Assembly (NCBI GenBank): GCA_040224245.1
Contig: JBEGIR010000049.1
Span: forward strand, 1-38,823
From: Puniceicoccaceae bacterium
GTDB taxonomy: Bacteria > Verrucomicrobiota > Verrucomicrobiia > Opitutales > JAFGAQ01
Length of the DNA stretch: 38,823 bases
Reading direction: 5' to 3'
The notes under the pieces were generated by a model, which was not told the origin of the DNA, searched no databases, and saw only the letters and a list, made by a program, of their open reading frames with translations. Both the position numbers and the translations under genes were made by a program. This document shows positions 1-9,955 of the stretch, piece after piece; within the stretch, counting starts at the first letter, position 1; each line of letters opens with the position of its first letter.

Positions 1-363
1 ATGAATACTCAGAAAAATATCGTTACCATCCTGGCTTCCATGTTCTTCATCAGCGGCGCGCTGTTGGCGTCGGTTGAAGAAACTCCCGTTCCCTCCGCTT
101 CCTGGGAGTCCAATTCAGTTTCTGTTTCCGCTGAAGGAGAAGCCGTTGATTTTGCCGAACTCATTCGCGAAAGCCTTCGCGAAGACGAACTTTGTGCGCC
201 CTACGCCGATACGCTTGGAATCAAACTCAGCGATGATCTCGTGAAGCTGACCGGTGTGGTCGATTCCGAAAATGTGCGCTGGCGCGTTGAGGAAATCGTT
301 CGCCAAAACACACATCTTGACATCGACAATCAGATCGAAGTCGCCGCTACAGAAGAAGAATAA
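1..363 (+). CDS. Secreted single BON-domain protein
   Basis: A 120-residue protein begins with an ATG at the first base of the window, so an upstream start cannot be excluded. Residues 1-23 form a signal peptide (basic start, hydrophobic core, small residues before the likely cut), which points to the periplasm. After an acidic, Ser/Val-rich linker, residues ~52-114 have the BON pattern: a helix (DFAELIRESLRED), then IKLSDDLVKLTGVVDSEN and a closing helix and strand. BON domains are known from OsmY-like envelope proteins and are thought to bind phospholipid. A single copy is short for this family; OsmY has two. A strong terminator lies 65 bp downstream, so the gene ends its transcription unit. 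The specific role is unknown. Confidence 0.7.
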   Translation: MNTQKNIVTILASMFFISGALLASVEETPVPSASWESNSVSVSAEGEAVDFAELIRESLREDELCAPYADTLGIKLSDDLVKLTGVVDSENVRWRVEEIVRQNTHLDIDNQIEVAATEEE

Positions 364-427
364 GGCACGTATGCCCGGTGATTTCCGAATCGCAGATTCG
401 GGAACCTCATCATCATAGGGAACAGAG

Positions 428-454
428 GGGCGACCGCAAAGGTCGCCCTTTTTT
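428..454 (+). terminator. Rho-independent terminator after the BON gene
   Basis: A perfect 8-bp stem (GGGCGACC / GGTCGCCC) encloses the 5-nt loop GCAAA and is followed immediately by six T residues. It reads on the plus strand, 65 bp after the BON gene stop codon, and separates that gene from the two-component pair that follows. Confidence 0.9.
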
Positions 455-597
455 GTCGCCGGGATTGAATCCGGAACTCCAAATGGCTATGTAATGCTGA
501 TGCGAATTGCCGAGGGTTCCACTTCCATCCTATTTCCAACCGCAATGGTCCACCATCATTCGCGTTATCCCATCAACCCATTTCAGATTTGAATGCC

Positions 598-1938
598 ATG
601 AACCTGCTCATCGTGGATGATGAACTCAACATCCTCAAAACCACCTCCATCGCTCTTGAAAGCATGGGGCACCACGTCCATGTGGCGGACAATCTTCAAC
701 AGGCCCGCAATATTTTGAACGAGGAGCCAATCGATGCGATGTTTCTGGATATCATGCTCGGGTCGGACAATGGACTCGACTTCCTGCGCAGTCTGAAAGA
801 ACAGGGTGACGATACCCCAGTCATCATGTTCACAGCCCATTCCACCATCCAACTGGCAGTGGAATCCATGAAGCTCGGAGCCTACGACTTCATCCAGAAA
901 CCCTTTGTACCCGATCAGATCCGGCAGATGCTGGATCGCCTGCGTCGAACCATGCAGCTCGACAACCGGGTGAAAAACCTGGAAAGTCGGGTGGCCGACG
1001 ACAATCCGACCCTGCTGCTACAGTCGATGGAGCCTGCTGTTCAAAAAGCCTACGATGTCGCTCAGAAAGCTTCCAGCTCGGATGCGAGCATCCTGCTGCT
1101 CGGACCCAGTGGCACCGGAAAATCCATTCTCGCACGTCACATTCACGATCAGAGCCAGCGTGCCCAAGGCAGGTTTGTCACCATCAATTGCCCAAGCTTG
1201 TCCAAGGAGCTTCTCGAGGGAGAGTTGTTTGGCCATGTCAAAGGTGCATTTACCGGTGCCATTCGGGATACCTGGGGCAAGGTGGCTGCAGCGGATAATG
1301 GAACCCTTTTTCTCGACGAAATCGGCGAACTGCCACTCTCCATACAGCCCAAGTTGCTGCGCCTGCTTCAGGAGCGCGTCTACGAACGTGTTGGGGAGAC
1401 CAAAACCCGCCAGGCCAACGTGCGCGTGGTGGCAGCGACCAATCGTGACCTCCGGCAGGAAGTGGCGGAAGGTCGCTTCCGCGAGGATCTCTATTATCGG
1501 CTCAAGGTCATCGAAATCTGGCTGCCGGGTCTTCGTGACCGCACGCTGGACCTCATTCCCATTGCCGAGCGCTACCTTTCCTTTTTTTCCGAACAGTTTC
1601 GCAAGGAAAAGCTGAGGTTTCACCCCGATACCATTGAAGCACTGGTGCACTATTCCTGGCCCGGCAACCTTAGGGAACTCAAAAATGTGATCGAGCGCGC
1701 CGTGATCCTGAGCGAAGGCAGTTCGATCATGCCAACGGATTTGCCCGATGAATTCCAACGCTCCGGTTCGGATACTGAAGATGGAGCCAATGATACGGAC
1801 TACCGTCTTTCTGCGGTGGAGGCCCGCCATATCCAACTCATCCTATCTCAGACAGGCAGTCTCGACGAAGCGGCCCGGGTGCTCGGGATCGATCCCGCAA
1901 CCCTCTACCGCAAGCGCAAGAAGCTGGGGTTGGCATGA
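598..1938 (+). CDS. NtrC-family sigma54-dependent response regulator
   Basis: A 446-residue response regulator with three domains. Residues 1-~118 are a receiver with an acidic pocket (VDDE), phosphoacceptor Asp51 (FLDIML) and the conserved Lys in QKPF. Residues ~145-380 are an AAA+ sigma54 activation domain with Walker A GPSGTGKS (169-176), an intact GAFTGA loop (216-221), Walker B (TLFLDEIGE) and the R-finger region. The last ~25 residues are a Fis-type helix-turn-helix (LDEAARVLGIDPATLYRKRK). I place the start at the ATG at 598; a TTG three codons earlier is in frame but less likely. There is no clear ribosome-binding site. The stop overlaps the start of the sensor kinase by 4 bp. The pairing resembles AlgB/KinB of Pseudomonas in layout, but the signal and target genes are not known. 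Confidence 0.93.
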   Translation: MNLLIVDDELNILKTTSIALESMGHHVHVADNLQQARNILNEEPIDAMFLDIMLGSDNGLDFLRSLKEQGDDTPVIMFTAHSTIQLAVESMKLGAYDFIQKPFVPDQIRQMLDRLRRTMQLDNRVKNLESRVADDNPTLLLQSMEPAVQKAYDVAQKASSSDASILLLGPSGTGKSILARHIHDQSQRAQGRFVTINCPSLSKELLEGELFGHVKGAFTGAIRDTWGKVAAADNGTLFLDEIGELPLSIQPKLLRLLQERVYERVGETKTRQANVRVVAATNRDLRQEVAEGRFREDLYYRLKVIEIWLPGLRDRTLDLIPIAERYLSFFSEQFRKEKLRFHPDTIEALVHYSWPGNLRELKNVIERAVILSEGSSIMPTDLPDEFQRSGSDTEDGANDTDYRLSAVEARHIQLILSQTGSLDEAARVLGIDPATLYRKRKKLGLA

Positions 1939-3782
1939 AGACCCGAAAGTCCAAACTACGCGTTCGCATTTACCTTTGGCTCTCACCGCTGCTGGTGCTG
2001 ACCATTGGGCTGACCCTGCACCAGGTGTTTTTCGCGCGAAGCGTCAACCGCTCGATCCAGCTCGTTGCCGACGAAGAATTTCAGGTGGCGCATGTGTTGA
2101 AACAAACCATTCAGCACCTCGAAAGCGTCCGCATGCGTGTCAGTGCCGACATTGCTTTTGCAGATCACCTCGAGTTGCTGGCATCCGACCATGATCTACT
2201 CTCGGCACTGCCTTCGAAAAACTCCACGCTTCCGCCACGTTTTCCCGGTATCCTGGATCGTCTCGAAGCTCTACTTGGCATCTTGCAGCAGCATCAACAA
2301 AAATCCGCACGCACCGGAACGGACCTCGCGCGAATCGACATGCTGATCACCCAGTTGCTCAACGACTTTGCATCCCTCTCTGTTCAGGCTTCGGAGCAAC
2401 TTTCCATTTCCTATCAAGAGCTGCGAAAGGCTGCCGTTCAGTCGTATGTCATTATGGGTGTCGGATCTGCGATTGCTGTAATGCTTGCCTTCGCCATCTC
2501 CACGCTGATCAGTCGACGGATCGCGAGTCCCATCGACGACATGCACGAGATCACCCAGCAGGTTGCCCTCGGAAACCTGGAAGTTCGGCTCTCCTCCGAA
2601 TACGGACAGGAAATGCAGCGACTCGCACGCAGTTTCAACCACATGATCGAGCGGCTGCGCTATTACCGGGAAGTCAGTGATGATCGCCTGTTGCGACTCT
2701 TTGAGGCGCTGCAAACCATTCTGCAACGCATGCCCGACCCTGTCTTTGTAGTGCAGGAGGATCTCACTGTGCAGTTTCGCAATCCTCGGGCAGACGCCAT
2801 GCTGGCGAGCCAGGAGTTTCAGGATGGTTTTCCTTCCTCACTGTTGCAAATGGTTCGGAAGGGTTTTTCGCATGCCGATTCCTTTATCCGAAGAGGCCTT
2901 GATGAAGCCGTGTCATTTCGGGTCATGGGAGAGGAGCGCTACTTTCTCGTTCACACGTTCCCCTTCCAGCTCATCAACCTCGAACGCCTCGACTCCGATC
3001 ATACCGAACCCGCAACCCTCGCCGTCATGTTGCAGGATGTCACTGCGATGAAGCTTTCGGATCGACTCAAGACCGATCTTGTCGCAACCGTGAGCCACGA
3101 ACTCAAAACTCCGATCACGAGCGCAAGAATGGCGCTCTATCTCCTGCTCGAGGAACAAATCGGTACACTCAACCCAGAGCAGCGAGACCTGCTGGTCACC
3201 GCACGGGATGATCTCGAGCGTCAGCTTTCGATGATTGATCAATTGCTGAGTTTCACGCGATTTCAGTCCCAACCCATCGAATCGCCCCGGATTCCAGTCA
3301 TGCTTCCCGAATTGCTCGACCAATGCGTTCGCAACCATTCCGCCATTGCCAAAGCTGCCCATATTTCAATGGCGACTGATTACTCCGATGAAACACCACT
3401 GACCCTCACTTCCGACCCCGAAGCGCTCAGTGTTGTTGTCAATAATCTGCTGGGCAATGCGATCAAGTATTCGCCTACACACAGCACTGTTCAAATCACC
3501 TGTAAGACCGTGCACCGCAATATCCAGATCTGTGTGGCAGACGAAGGTCCGGGAATCCCGAAAGATCGCATCCCCACTCTCTTTGAACCCTACACCCGCG
3601 CCTGCCATCCCGCTCACATTTCCGGCACAGGTCTCGGCCTTCACATTGCAAAAAACCTCGTGCAGTCGCTGGGAGGCCAACTGTGGTGCGAGAGTGAACC
3701 CGGCAACGGAAGTCAGTTTTTTGTCTCGCTCCCAAGTAAGCCGACAACATCCCTTATTTCCATTCCCCCACCCAAGGTCTGA
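1935..3782 (+). CDS. Membrane sensor histidine kinase (HAMP-PAS-HisKA-HATPase)
   Basis: A 615-residue sensor kinase, partner of the regulator it overlaps (ATGA junction). Membrane span 1 is at residues ~9-31 and span 2 at ~169-190, leaving a helical periplasmic sensor of ~137 residues. HAMP follows at ~190-243 and a PAS-like domain at ~255-365. The HisKA dimerisation domain carries His388 (VSHELKTP). The HATPase domain has an N box (NNLLGNAIKY, ~502), G1 (DEGPGIP) and G2 (GTGLGLHIAKNL). It should autophosphorylate on His388 and pass the phosphate to Asp51 of the NtrC-type regulator. The architecture is that of KinB/NtrY-type kinases. The ligand is unknown; the periplasmic helices suggest envelope or small-molecule sensing. 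Confidence 0.92.
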   Translation: MKTRKSKLRVRIYLWLSPLLVLTIGLTLHQVFFARSVNRSIQLVADEEFQVAHVLKQTIQHLESVRMRVSADIAFADHLELLASDHDLLSALPSKNSTLPPRFPGILDRLEALLGILQQHQQKSARTGTDLARIDMLITQLLNDFASLSVQASEQLSISYQELRKAAVQSYVIMGVGSAIAVMLAFAISTLISRRIASPIDDMHEITQQVALGNLEVRLSSEYGQEMQRLARSFNHMIERLRYYREVSDDRLLRLFEALQTILQRMPDPVFVVQEDLTVQFRNPRADAMLASQEFQDGFPSSLLQMVRKGFSHADSFIRRGLDEAVSFRVMGEERYFLVHTFPFQLINLERLDSDHTEPATLAVMLQDVTAMKLSDRLKTDLVATVSHELKTPITSARMALYLLLEEQIGTLNPEQRDLLVTARDDLERQLSMIDQLLSFTRFQSQPIESPRIPVMLPELLDQCVRNHSAIAKAAHISMATDYSDETPLTLTSDPEALSVVVNNLLGNAIKYSPTHSTVQITCKTVHRNIQICVADEGPGIPKDRIPTLFEPYTRACHPAHISGTGLGLHIAKNLVQSLGGQLWCESEPGNGSQFFVSLPSKPTTSLISIPPPKV

Positions 3783-3958
3783 GTCACTACACACGCCCAA
3801 TCCCGCCTTCCGAGTTGCCTCGCATTTCCAAGTTTCTAGGATCTGGGCATGACGCAAATCACGAATTCGATCACCCCATTTGGTAAACCCCATCAGCGCT
3901 CTCCCCACCATGCGTACGGTGGATCTCAGTCCACTTCCCAAAATCTCAACCACCCCTC

Positions 3959-4417
3959 ATGAGAGCCTTGATTCAACGCGTCTCGCAGGCATGCATCGTG
4001 ATCAATGGAAACCCCGGTGGATCGATGGACACAGGCATGGTGGTGTTGCTCGGCATTGAACGCGGAGATACTGCAAACGACCTCGACTGGTTGCTCAACA
4101 AGTGCCTGGACCTTCGAATCTACGAGGACAGCGAGGGAAAAATGAATCGCTCCCTGCGCGACTCCGGCGGACAGGTCATGGTCGTGAGCCAATTCACACT
4201 CTACGGCAATGTAAAAAAAGGAAACCGCCCGTCCTTCAACCGTTCGGCAGCACCAGCCGAGGCCATTCCTCTCTACAATGCCTTTGTCGAGGCGATGCGG
4301 CAATCACGGGGGTCTGCAAATGTCATCACCGGTACATTTGGTTCCAACATGCAGGTGACTCTCACCAACGACGGTCCCGTAACGCTGCTGCTCGACTCCC
4401 GCAACAAGGAGCTTTGA
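3959..4417 (+). CDS. dtd: D-aminoacyl-tRNA deacylase
   Basis: A 152-residue enzyme that hydrolyses D-amino acids (and Gly mischarged on tRNA-Ala) from tRNA in the cytosol, a translation proofreading step. The length is close to the E. coli protein (145). It opens with MRALIQRVSQA, has the hallmark SQFTLYG followed by KKGNRPSF, and ends with the NDGPVT motif (Gly-cisPro) that gives chiral selectivity. The next gene converges from the other strand (glnS), so dtd is probably a single-gene unit. The 176 bp upstream hold no promoter I can defend. No Shine-Dalgarno is visible before the ATG. Confidence 0.95.
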   Translation: MRALIQRVSQACIVINGNPGGSMDTGMVVLLGIERGDTANDLDWLLNKCLDLRIYEDSEGKMNRSLRDSGGQVMVVSQFTLYGNVKKGNRPSFNRSAAPAEAIPLYNAFVEAMRQSRGSANVITGTFGSNMQVTLTNDGPVTLLLDSRNKEL

Positions 4418-4470
4418 TGACCCCGAAAGGATCAAAGTCAGTTGCAGGGCCTTGATCTTGGACACTCCAC

Positions 4471-6165
4471 TCAGCTCTGCTTGGCCCAGGAGTCGCGAAG
4501 GGAGGCGGTGCGATTGAAGACCAACGCGTCGTCCGCTGCGCGGCTGTCCCGGATGAAATAGCCGAGGCGTTCGAACTGGAAGCGGGTGCGCGGGTCGGCC
4601 TGCTTGAGGAAGGGTTCCACCTTGGCGTTTTCGAGCACGACCAGGGACTCCGGGTTGAGTGCGTCGAGGTAAGTCTTGCCCTTTTTTTTCTGCGAATTGC
4701 TGGGTTCCGGGTTCTCCAGGGTGAAAAGCCGGTCATACAGCTGGATGCGGGCGTCGAGCGCGTGGGCCGCCGAAACCCAGTGAATCGTGCCCTTCACGCG
4801 TCTTCCATCGGGAGTACTGCCTCCCTTGGACTCCGGATCGTAGCTGCAAATCAACTCGATGACGTTGCCGTCGGTATCCTTGATCACCTCATCACAGGTG
4901 ATGTAATAGGAGTAGCGCAGTCGCACCTCGGCTCCGGGCGTCAGGCGGAAGAATTTTTTGGGAGCGTCTTCCATGAAATCGTCCTGCTCAATGAAAAGCG
5001 TGCGCGAAAAAGGGACCTGTCGCGTACCAAAACTCTCGTCGGTGGGATGGTTCTGGGCCTCCACCCACTCCACCTGGTCCTCCGGGTAATTCTGAATCGT
5101 CACCTTGAGCGGACGCTGTACCGCCATCACGCGCGGTGCCTTGTTTTCGAGATCTCTGCGCAGGCAGTTTTCAAGTCGGGAAATGTCAATCCACTGCTGC
5201 CGCTTGGAAATGCCAATCTCCGCGCAGAAGGTGCGAATCGACTCCGGCGTGTACCCCCGGCGACGCAGGCCACTCAGGGTTGGCATGCGTGGATCGTCCC
5301 AACCGTCGACGTAGCCCTCGGTGACGAGTTGCAGCAGTTTGCGCTTGCTCATCACGGAATAACCGAGGTTGAAGCGGGCAAACTCAATCTGGCGCGGGTG
5401 GAAGATGCCGAGTTTTTCGCAGAACCAGTTGTAGAGCGGACGATGATCCTCAAACTCCAGCGAACAGAGGGAGTGCGTGACGCCTTCCATCGAGTCCGAC
5501 TGCCCGTGAGCGAAGTCATACATCGGATAGATGCACCAGGCATCACCCGTGCGAAAATGATGCTCGCGCTGGATGCGATACATGACGGGATCCCGCAGGT
5601 TCATGTTGGGGCTTGCCATGTCGATCTTCGCGCGCAGCACCTTGCTGCCGTCAGCGAACTCTCCGGCCCGCATGCGGCGGAAAAGGTCGAGGTTTTCCTC
5701 CGGGCTGCGGTCGCGATAGGGACTGTTTTCACCGGGTTCGGTCAGGGAACCCCGCGTCTTGCGCATGGCTTCGGCGTCAAGTTCACACACATAGGCGTGT
5801 CCGGCTTCTATCAATTGCTCAGCCCATTGGTAGAGCTGCTCATAGTAATCAGACGCAAAGCACTCGCGATCCCACTGAAACCCGAGCCAGGAAATATCCT
5901 GCCGGATCGCCTCAACATAGTGCATGTCCTCTTTCGCCGGATTTGTATCGTCCATGCGCAGGTTGCACTTGCCGTTGTACTCGCGCGCCATTTCAAAGTT
6001 CACACAGATCGCCTTGGCGTGCCCGATGTGCAGGTAGCCATTGGGTTCGGGCGGAAACCGGGTTTGCACCGACTGAAAACGCTTCGAGGCAAGATCGGAA
6101 TCAATCGCCTGTTGAATGAAATGTCTGGACTCGGGTTTGGATGGCGTTTCTTTGGAATCTTCCAT
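4471..6165 (-). CDS. glnS: Glutamine--tRNA ligase
   Basis: A 564-residue class I aminoacyl-tRNA synthetase that charges tRNA-Gln directly. It has the N-terminal signature [17 protein letters not shown] with the HIGH motif, a KMSKS equivalent (VMSKRK), and the GlnS-type C-terminal beta-barrels. The length matches E. coli GlnS (554). An in-frame TTG at 6207 overlaps the gltX stop, but the ATG at 6165 gives the N-terminus that aligns with the family ([15 protein letters not shown]), so I chose it. It is the last gene of an RluA-type synthase-gltX-glnS cluster. Direct charging by GlnS normally means that GatCAB is not needed for Gln-tRNA. Confidence 0.96.
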   Translation of the reverse strand: MEDSKETPSKPESRHFIQQAIDSDLASKRFQSVQTRFPPEPNGYLHIGHAKAICVNFEMAREYNGKCNLRMDDTNPAKEDMHYVEAIRQDISWLGFQWDRECFASDYYEQLYQWAEQLIEAGHAYVCELDAEAMRKTRGSLTEPGENSPYRDRSPEENLDLFRRMRAGEFADGSKVLRAKIDMASPNMNLRDPVMYRIQREHHFRTGDAWCIYPMYDFAHGQSDSMEGVTHSLCSLEFEDHRPLYNWFCEKLGIFHPRQIEFARFNLGYSVMSKRKLLQLVTEGYVDGWDDPRMPTLSGLRRRGYTPESIRTFCAEIGISKRQQWIDISRLENCLRRDLENKAPRVMAVQRPLKVTIQNYPEDQVEWVEAQNHPTDESFGTRQVPFSRTLFIEQDDFMEDAPKKFFRLTPGAEVRLRYSYYITCDEVIKDTDGNVIELICSYDPESKGGSTPDGRRVKGTIHWVSAAHALDARIQLYDRLFTLENPEPSNSQKKKGKTYLDALNPESLVVLENAKVEPFLKQADPRTRFQFERLGYFIRDSRAADDALVFNRTASLRDSWAKQS

Positions 6166-6203
6166 GGCAGGTAAACGGATTGGGATGGGATGGAATGCGA
6201 GCT

Positions 6204-7523
6204 TCAACCCACTCGTTGAAGAGCATTGGCCAGACGGTTCATGACGCGGTCTTTTCCAAGCACCACGAGCAGCGGCATCAGATCGGGACCACCGCCCACG
6301 CCACTGACGGCCCAGCGAAGGGTTGGAAACCAGGCGAAGGGTTTCTCCTGCCCATGTGCTTCGGCAAGCGCCTGCAGGGAACGCTCCAGTTCACCTTCGC
6401 TCCAGTCCTGCACAGGCTGCAGTGTGGACTGCAACTGTTCGAGCAGGGTGGAGAGTTCTCCCTTTTTCTGCAGTCGCTCGGTCACCTTGGCATCGACCGG
6501 AAATGCGTCATTGAAAAAATAGGTCACATAGTCCGCCAACGAATCGAGACCATTGACCTTGGGCTGAACAAGCTGCATGACACGCTGCAGGTAGCTCTCA
6601 TCAGTATCTTCGGGTAACTGACCCGCATCTGCCAGGATCTGGCTCGCCATCCATGAGAAGGTGCCGATCTCCAGCCCACGCAGGGTTTCCGTATTGATGT
6701 AGGCCATCTTCTTCTCATCGAACTTGGCACTGCCCTTCTGAATACCGGCGAAGCTGAACTCTTCCAGAATCGTCTCGATCGGCATCACCTCGCGGTTGTC
6801 CTTCGGATTCCACCCAAGCAGACAGAGGTAGTTGCGCACAGCAGAGGGCAGAAAGTGCTGCTGCTGATACTCCTCGATCAGGGCACCCTTGTCGCGCTTG
6901 CTCATTTTGCCTGGACCCGACTGCTTGAGGATGAGCGGGATGTGCGCATAGACGGGCACGGGTTCGCCAAATGCCTGAAACAGTTCGGTATGCTTGGAAG
7001 TATTGGAGAGGTGGTCTTCTCCGCGAATCACGTGTGTGATCTTCATGGTGATATCATCCACCACATTCACAAAGTGAAACACGGGGTTCCCATCGGAGCG
7101 GATGATCACAAAGTCCTGCTCCTCCATGCGCTCCACACGCCCGCGCACTTCATCCTGAATTACCTGCGGCTCACCGGAAACCTTAAAAAAAACCGCGCCA
7201 TCCTTGTCGTAAGCACGCCCCTTGTCGCGCAGTCGCTGCAGGTAGTCCGCGTAGATCGCGCTGCGTTCGCTCTGGAAATACGGACCGTAGTCCCCACCCT
7301 TTTCCGGACCCTCGTCCCAGTCGAGTCCAAGCCAGCGCATGCCGTCAAGCAACACTCTCAGTGCTTCCTCCGTATTACGTTGCTTGTCAGTATCTTCGAT
7401 GCGCAGCACAAAGGTTCCGCCCGTCTTACGGGCGTAGAGCCAGTTGAACAGCGCGGTGCGCGCGCTTCCGATGTGGAAAAACCCTGTGGGAGAGGGTGCG
7501 AATCTGACACGAACTTGCGACAT
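6204..7523 (-). CDS. gltX: Glutamate--tRNA ligase
   Basis: A class I synthetase of 439 residues if the ATG at 7523 is used ([15 protein letters not shown]). An ATG at 7550 and a TTG at 7598 are also in frame and would add 9 or 25 residues that do not look like family sequence. Motifs are FHIGSART (HIGH equivalent) near the start and KMSKRDKG (KMSKS). The protein charges tRNA-Glu in the cytosol. It is slightly shorter than E. coli GltX (471). It lies upstream of glnS on the same strand, with 38 bp between its stop and the chosen glnS start, so the two Glx synthetases are probably cotranscribed. Confidence 0.95.
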   Translation of the reverse strand: MSQVRVRFAPSPTGFFHIGSARTALFNWLYARKTGGTFVLRIEDTDKQRNTEEALRVLLDGMRWLGLDWDEGPEKGGDYGPYFQSERSAIYADYLQRLRDKGRAYDKDGAVFFKVSGEPQVIQDEVRGRVERMEEQDFVIIRSDGNPVFHFVNVVDDITMKITHVIRGEDHLSNTSKHTELFQAFGEPVPVYAHIPLILKQSGPGKMSKRDKGALIEEYQQQHFLPSAVRNYLCLLGWNPKDNREVMPIETILEEFSFAGIQKGSAKFDEKKMAYINTETLRGLEIGTFSWMASQILADAGQLPEDTDESYLQRVMQLVQPKVNGLDSLADYVTYFFNDAFPVDAKVTERLQKKGELSTLLEQLQSTLQPVQDWSEGELERSLQALAEAHGQEKPFAWFPTLRWAVSGVGGGPDLMPLLVVLGKDRVMNRLANALQRVG

Positions 7524-7579
7524 GGATGCAGGTGATGAAAAAGGGTTCATCTTGCCGGGGGCACCGGACTGACTCAAGA

Positions 7580-8437
7580 CTAAAGCGGTGGACTCCAACC
7601 GACCGAAGCACTAAGCGCAGCGAGGTCCGGCGGAAGCGGTGCGACAAAGCGATATGCAAGCCTCGGGTCCAGTCCCTCAAACTCGAGTGCAGCCGCATGC
7701 AGAGCCTGTCGCGGGAACCCGAGAGCCTGCTGCAAACGGGGTGTCCAGCCCTGTTCAATGAACTCGAGGTAGAGGCGATCATCCGGCCCATAGAGCTTGT
7801 CCCCGATCACCGGATGTCCCAGCCAGTGCAGGTGCGCGCGAATCTGGTGTTTGCGCCCGGTAACCGGAATCGCTTTGACCACGCTCACGTCTGCCGCTGC
7901 ATCGTAGTGCATGCCTTCAAAGCGCGTGAGCGCTGACTGTGCAGAGTTGGACTTGCGTACGGTCTGCTTCACATAAACCTCGCTCTCAAGGTCTTTCGCG
8001 AGGGGCTGGTTCACCTCCTGTTCCCCCATCAGTTTTCCCTGAACCCATACCCAATAATGCTTGCCTACACGGCGCTGTTCAATGGCTTTCTGATACTGAC
8101 TTGCGCCAAAGCGCGTCTTCGCGATGAGCACAATGCCGCTGGTCTCACGATCCAGACGACTGACGAGGTGTCCCTTGTCAGAGTTGAGGTGAATTTTGGC
8201 AGCGCCGACAAGGCTCGACATCGGTCCCTGCTTGGAGGGATGGCAGACGAGCCAGCCGGGCTTGTTCAAAGCCAGGATGTGGTCATCCTCGTGCAGGATC
8301 CACTGGGAAAACTCTCCCTCCTGCACAAGCGATGCCGCCTCGCCCGTAAAGCGTTTTACCCATGCAGGATCCAGCTCGAGATTCAGATTCATAAGCGCTG
8401 AGCAAAACGCAGGATTGTATCCGGTGCAATCGATCAT
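7580..8437 (-). CDS. RluA-family pseudouridine synthase
   Basis: A 285-residue pseudouridine synthase of the RluA/RluC/RluD group, which isomerises uridine in rRNA or tRNA. The catalytic motif [12 protein letters not shown] contains the nucleophilic Asp, and later family motifs are seen ([27 protein letters not shown]). No S4 RNA-binding domain precedes the catalytic core, so it is closer to RluA/TruC in form than to RluD. Two ATGs are possible, 8437 and 8392, and neither has a Shine-Dalgarno. The target nucleotide cannot be told from the sequence. It is the first gene of the gltX-glnS cluster and diverges from the membrane protein at 8456. Confidence 0.88.
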   Translation of the reverse strand: MIDCTGYNPAFCSALMNLNLELDPAWVKRFTGEAASLVQEGEFSQWILHEDDHILALNKPGWLVCHPSKQGPMSSLVGAAKIHLNSDKGHLVSRLDRETSGIVLIAKTRFGASQYQKAIEQRRVGKHYWVWVQGKLMGEQEVNQPLAKDLESEVYVKQTVRKSNSAQSALTRFEGMHYDAAADVSVVKAIPVTGRKHQIRAHLHWLGHPVIGDKLYGPDDRLYLEFIEQGWTPRLQQALGFPRQALHAAALEFEGLDPRLAYRFVAPLPPDLAALSASVGWSPPL

Positions 8438-8455
8438 TAACTTGCGCGCACTTTC

Positions 8456-9904
8456 ATGCCACCGTCACCGCAGAACCTGCCCCCACACCCCATCTCCTGC
8501 ACCTGGAATGCAGCCCTGCTACTGCTGGCACTGGCTGTCGGCATCAGCACGGTAGCGATCAAGGGATTTCACTTGTTTTCAGATGACAGCTATGAACCCT
8601 TCATCCAGGGTGCCGACGACGCACACTACTACCTCTGGCTGCGTTCCGTGGTAGTGGATGGGGATGTGCGCTTTGATAACGACATACGCGAAACCCCCTT
8701 CCTCGAGGAACATGCCAAGCAGACCATTCTGGCACAGCCACTGACCGCCACAGGTGGAGTGATCAATAAGTTTCCTGTCGGCTGGGCTGTGGTGTCTGCA
8801 CCGTTTTTCTGGGTAGCGCATGTCTTCGCACCACTCACTCCATGGCCTGCTGATGGATTTTCTCCACCCTACCAGGTCGCCGTGTGGGTCGGCCATATGC
8901 TGATCGCCGCGCTGGGATTTGCACTGTGGTTTCACATTCTGAGACGCTGGGTTGCAGCGGATGTCGCAACCATCGCCATCTTGCTGACCTGGCTCAACAG
9001 TCCCATGATTTATTACCAGAGCGCGCGTATCGCAATGGTGCACAATGCCGTGTTTGTGCTCGCGTGCCTGGTGTTCTGGCTCGCGCTTCGCATTTCCGAA
9101 ATCATCCGGCAAGGCCACGAATCAAATGGTTCCAAATCCAACAAATTGCTGCTGCTCCTAATCCTTGCGGCGGGATTTCATGCGGGGCTTCTTGTGATCT
9201 GTCGACCCAGTGCACTGGTTTACCTGATCCCTCCCATCGCACTCATTCTGACCACGATGCTGCGCCACCTTCTCACAAGGCCTGGACTGTGCGCTGCCAT
9301 GGTAGCAGTGGCAATCATCGGAGCCACAGTAGGTGTGTTTCCCCAGCTGCTGGCGTGGAAGCACCTTTACGGGAGCTGGATATTTTACAGCTATCAGGGC
9401 GAAGGATTCCACTGGCTGGCTCCGCAGTTCTTCACCAGCCTGTGGTCTGCTCACCACGGTCTTTTCAATTGGCACCCGGTGCTGCTGATCGGCCTGGCAA
9501 GCCTGCTGACAGCAACGGTGCGCAAGCTTTTCCCTGCCTCGTGGATCGCAACCGCACTGCTCATCATCTGGGTAAACTCGGCTTGGCACATGGTGTATTT
9601 CGGCTCCTCCTTTGGAGGACGGGCCTATGAGTTTCTCGTGTTTTTTGCATCGCTCGGCCTGGCATTTCTGTTGCAGTTTCTGGCACGCGCACAGCGCTGG
9701 CGCACCACCCTGATGCTCACCCTGACTCTTGCGGCGATTTGGAATGCGCTGTTTCTCTACGTTTTTATGCGGGGATATGTGAGCCGGGAGCTGCCCGTCA
9801 GCTGGTCCGAGCGCATGGAGGCAGTGGGATCCCTGTTTTCAGAAAAAGCCACTCCCGCTAAAGAATCAGCCGAATCGGAAACCACTCCGCACGGATCGGG
9901 ATAA
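8456..9904 (+). CDS. Multi-span membrane protein, likely GT-C glycosyltransferase
   Basis: A 482-residue integral membrane protein with about ten to twelve hydrophobic segments. The first span (~19-35) is followed by an acidic outer loop (Asp43-Asp44 and Asp54-Asp55, GADDAHYYLWLRS) and then NKFPVGWAVVSAPFF. This resembles the layout of GT-C enzymes of the GT39/GT83 type, which use a polyprenyl-phosphate sugar and keep catalytic acidic residues in the first periplasmic loop. I infer a glycosyltransferase from this pattern only. A small membrane protein gene and pyrG follow on the same strand. Start codons of this gene and the divergent RluA-type gene are only 18 bp apart if the long start of the latter is used. 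Confidence 0.6.
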   Translation: MPPSPQNLPPHPISCTWNAALLLLALAVGISTVAIKGFHLFSDDSYEPFIQGADDAHYYLWLRSVVVDGDVRFDNDIRETPFLEEHAKQTILAQPLTATGGVINKFPVGWAVVSAPFFWVAHVFAPLTPWPADGFSPPYQVAVWVGHMLIAALGFALWFHILRRWVAADVATIAILLTWLNSPMIYYQSARIAMVHNAVFVLACLVFWLALRISEIIRQGHESNGSKSNKLLLLLILAAGFHAGLLVICRPSALVYLIPPIALILTTMLRHLLTRPGLCAAMVAVAIIGATVGVFPQLLAWKHLYGSWIFYSYQGEGFHWLAPQFFTSLWSAHHGLFNWHPVLLIGLASLLTATVRKLFPASWIATALLIIWVNSAWHMVYFGSSFGGRAYEFLVFFASLGLAFLLQFLARAQRWRTTLMLTLTLAAIWNALFLYVFMRGYVSRELPVSWSERMEAVGSLFSEKATPAKESAESETTPHGSG

Positions 9905-9941
9905 AAGCTGGACTTGTATTCGCCTTTCTGGCTCCTATGGT

Positions 9942-9946
9942 GGAGG
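9942..9946 (+). promoter_or_regulatory. Ribosome-binding site deciding the start at 9956
   Basis: GGAGG lies 9 nt before the ATG at 9956. It is one of the very few good Shine-Dalgarno sequences in the window and favours that ATG over the in-frame TTG at 9914. Confidence 0.7.
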
Positions 9947-9955
9947 CATCACGGG

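Noticed and set aside
1018-1836. 272-codon open frame opposite the NtrC-type regulator
   Set aside because: Antisense shadow of a well-supported AAA+ gene.
4428-4458. Inverted repeat between dtd and glnS as a bidirectional terminator
   Set aside because: The stem is AT-rich with a G-U pair and a ~16-nt loop, and there is no T run on either strand.
4762-6174. 470-codon open frame opposite glnS
   Set aside because: It is the antisense shadow of a clear glnS gene; the translation shows no domain and its length follows from GC-rich codon use.
6166-6207. TTG start of glnS overlapping gltX by 4 bp
   Set aside because: The extra 14 residues do not resemble GlnS; the ATG at 6165 gives the family N-terminus.
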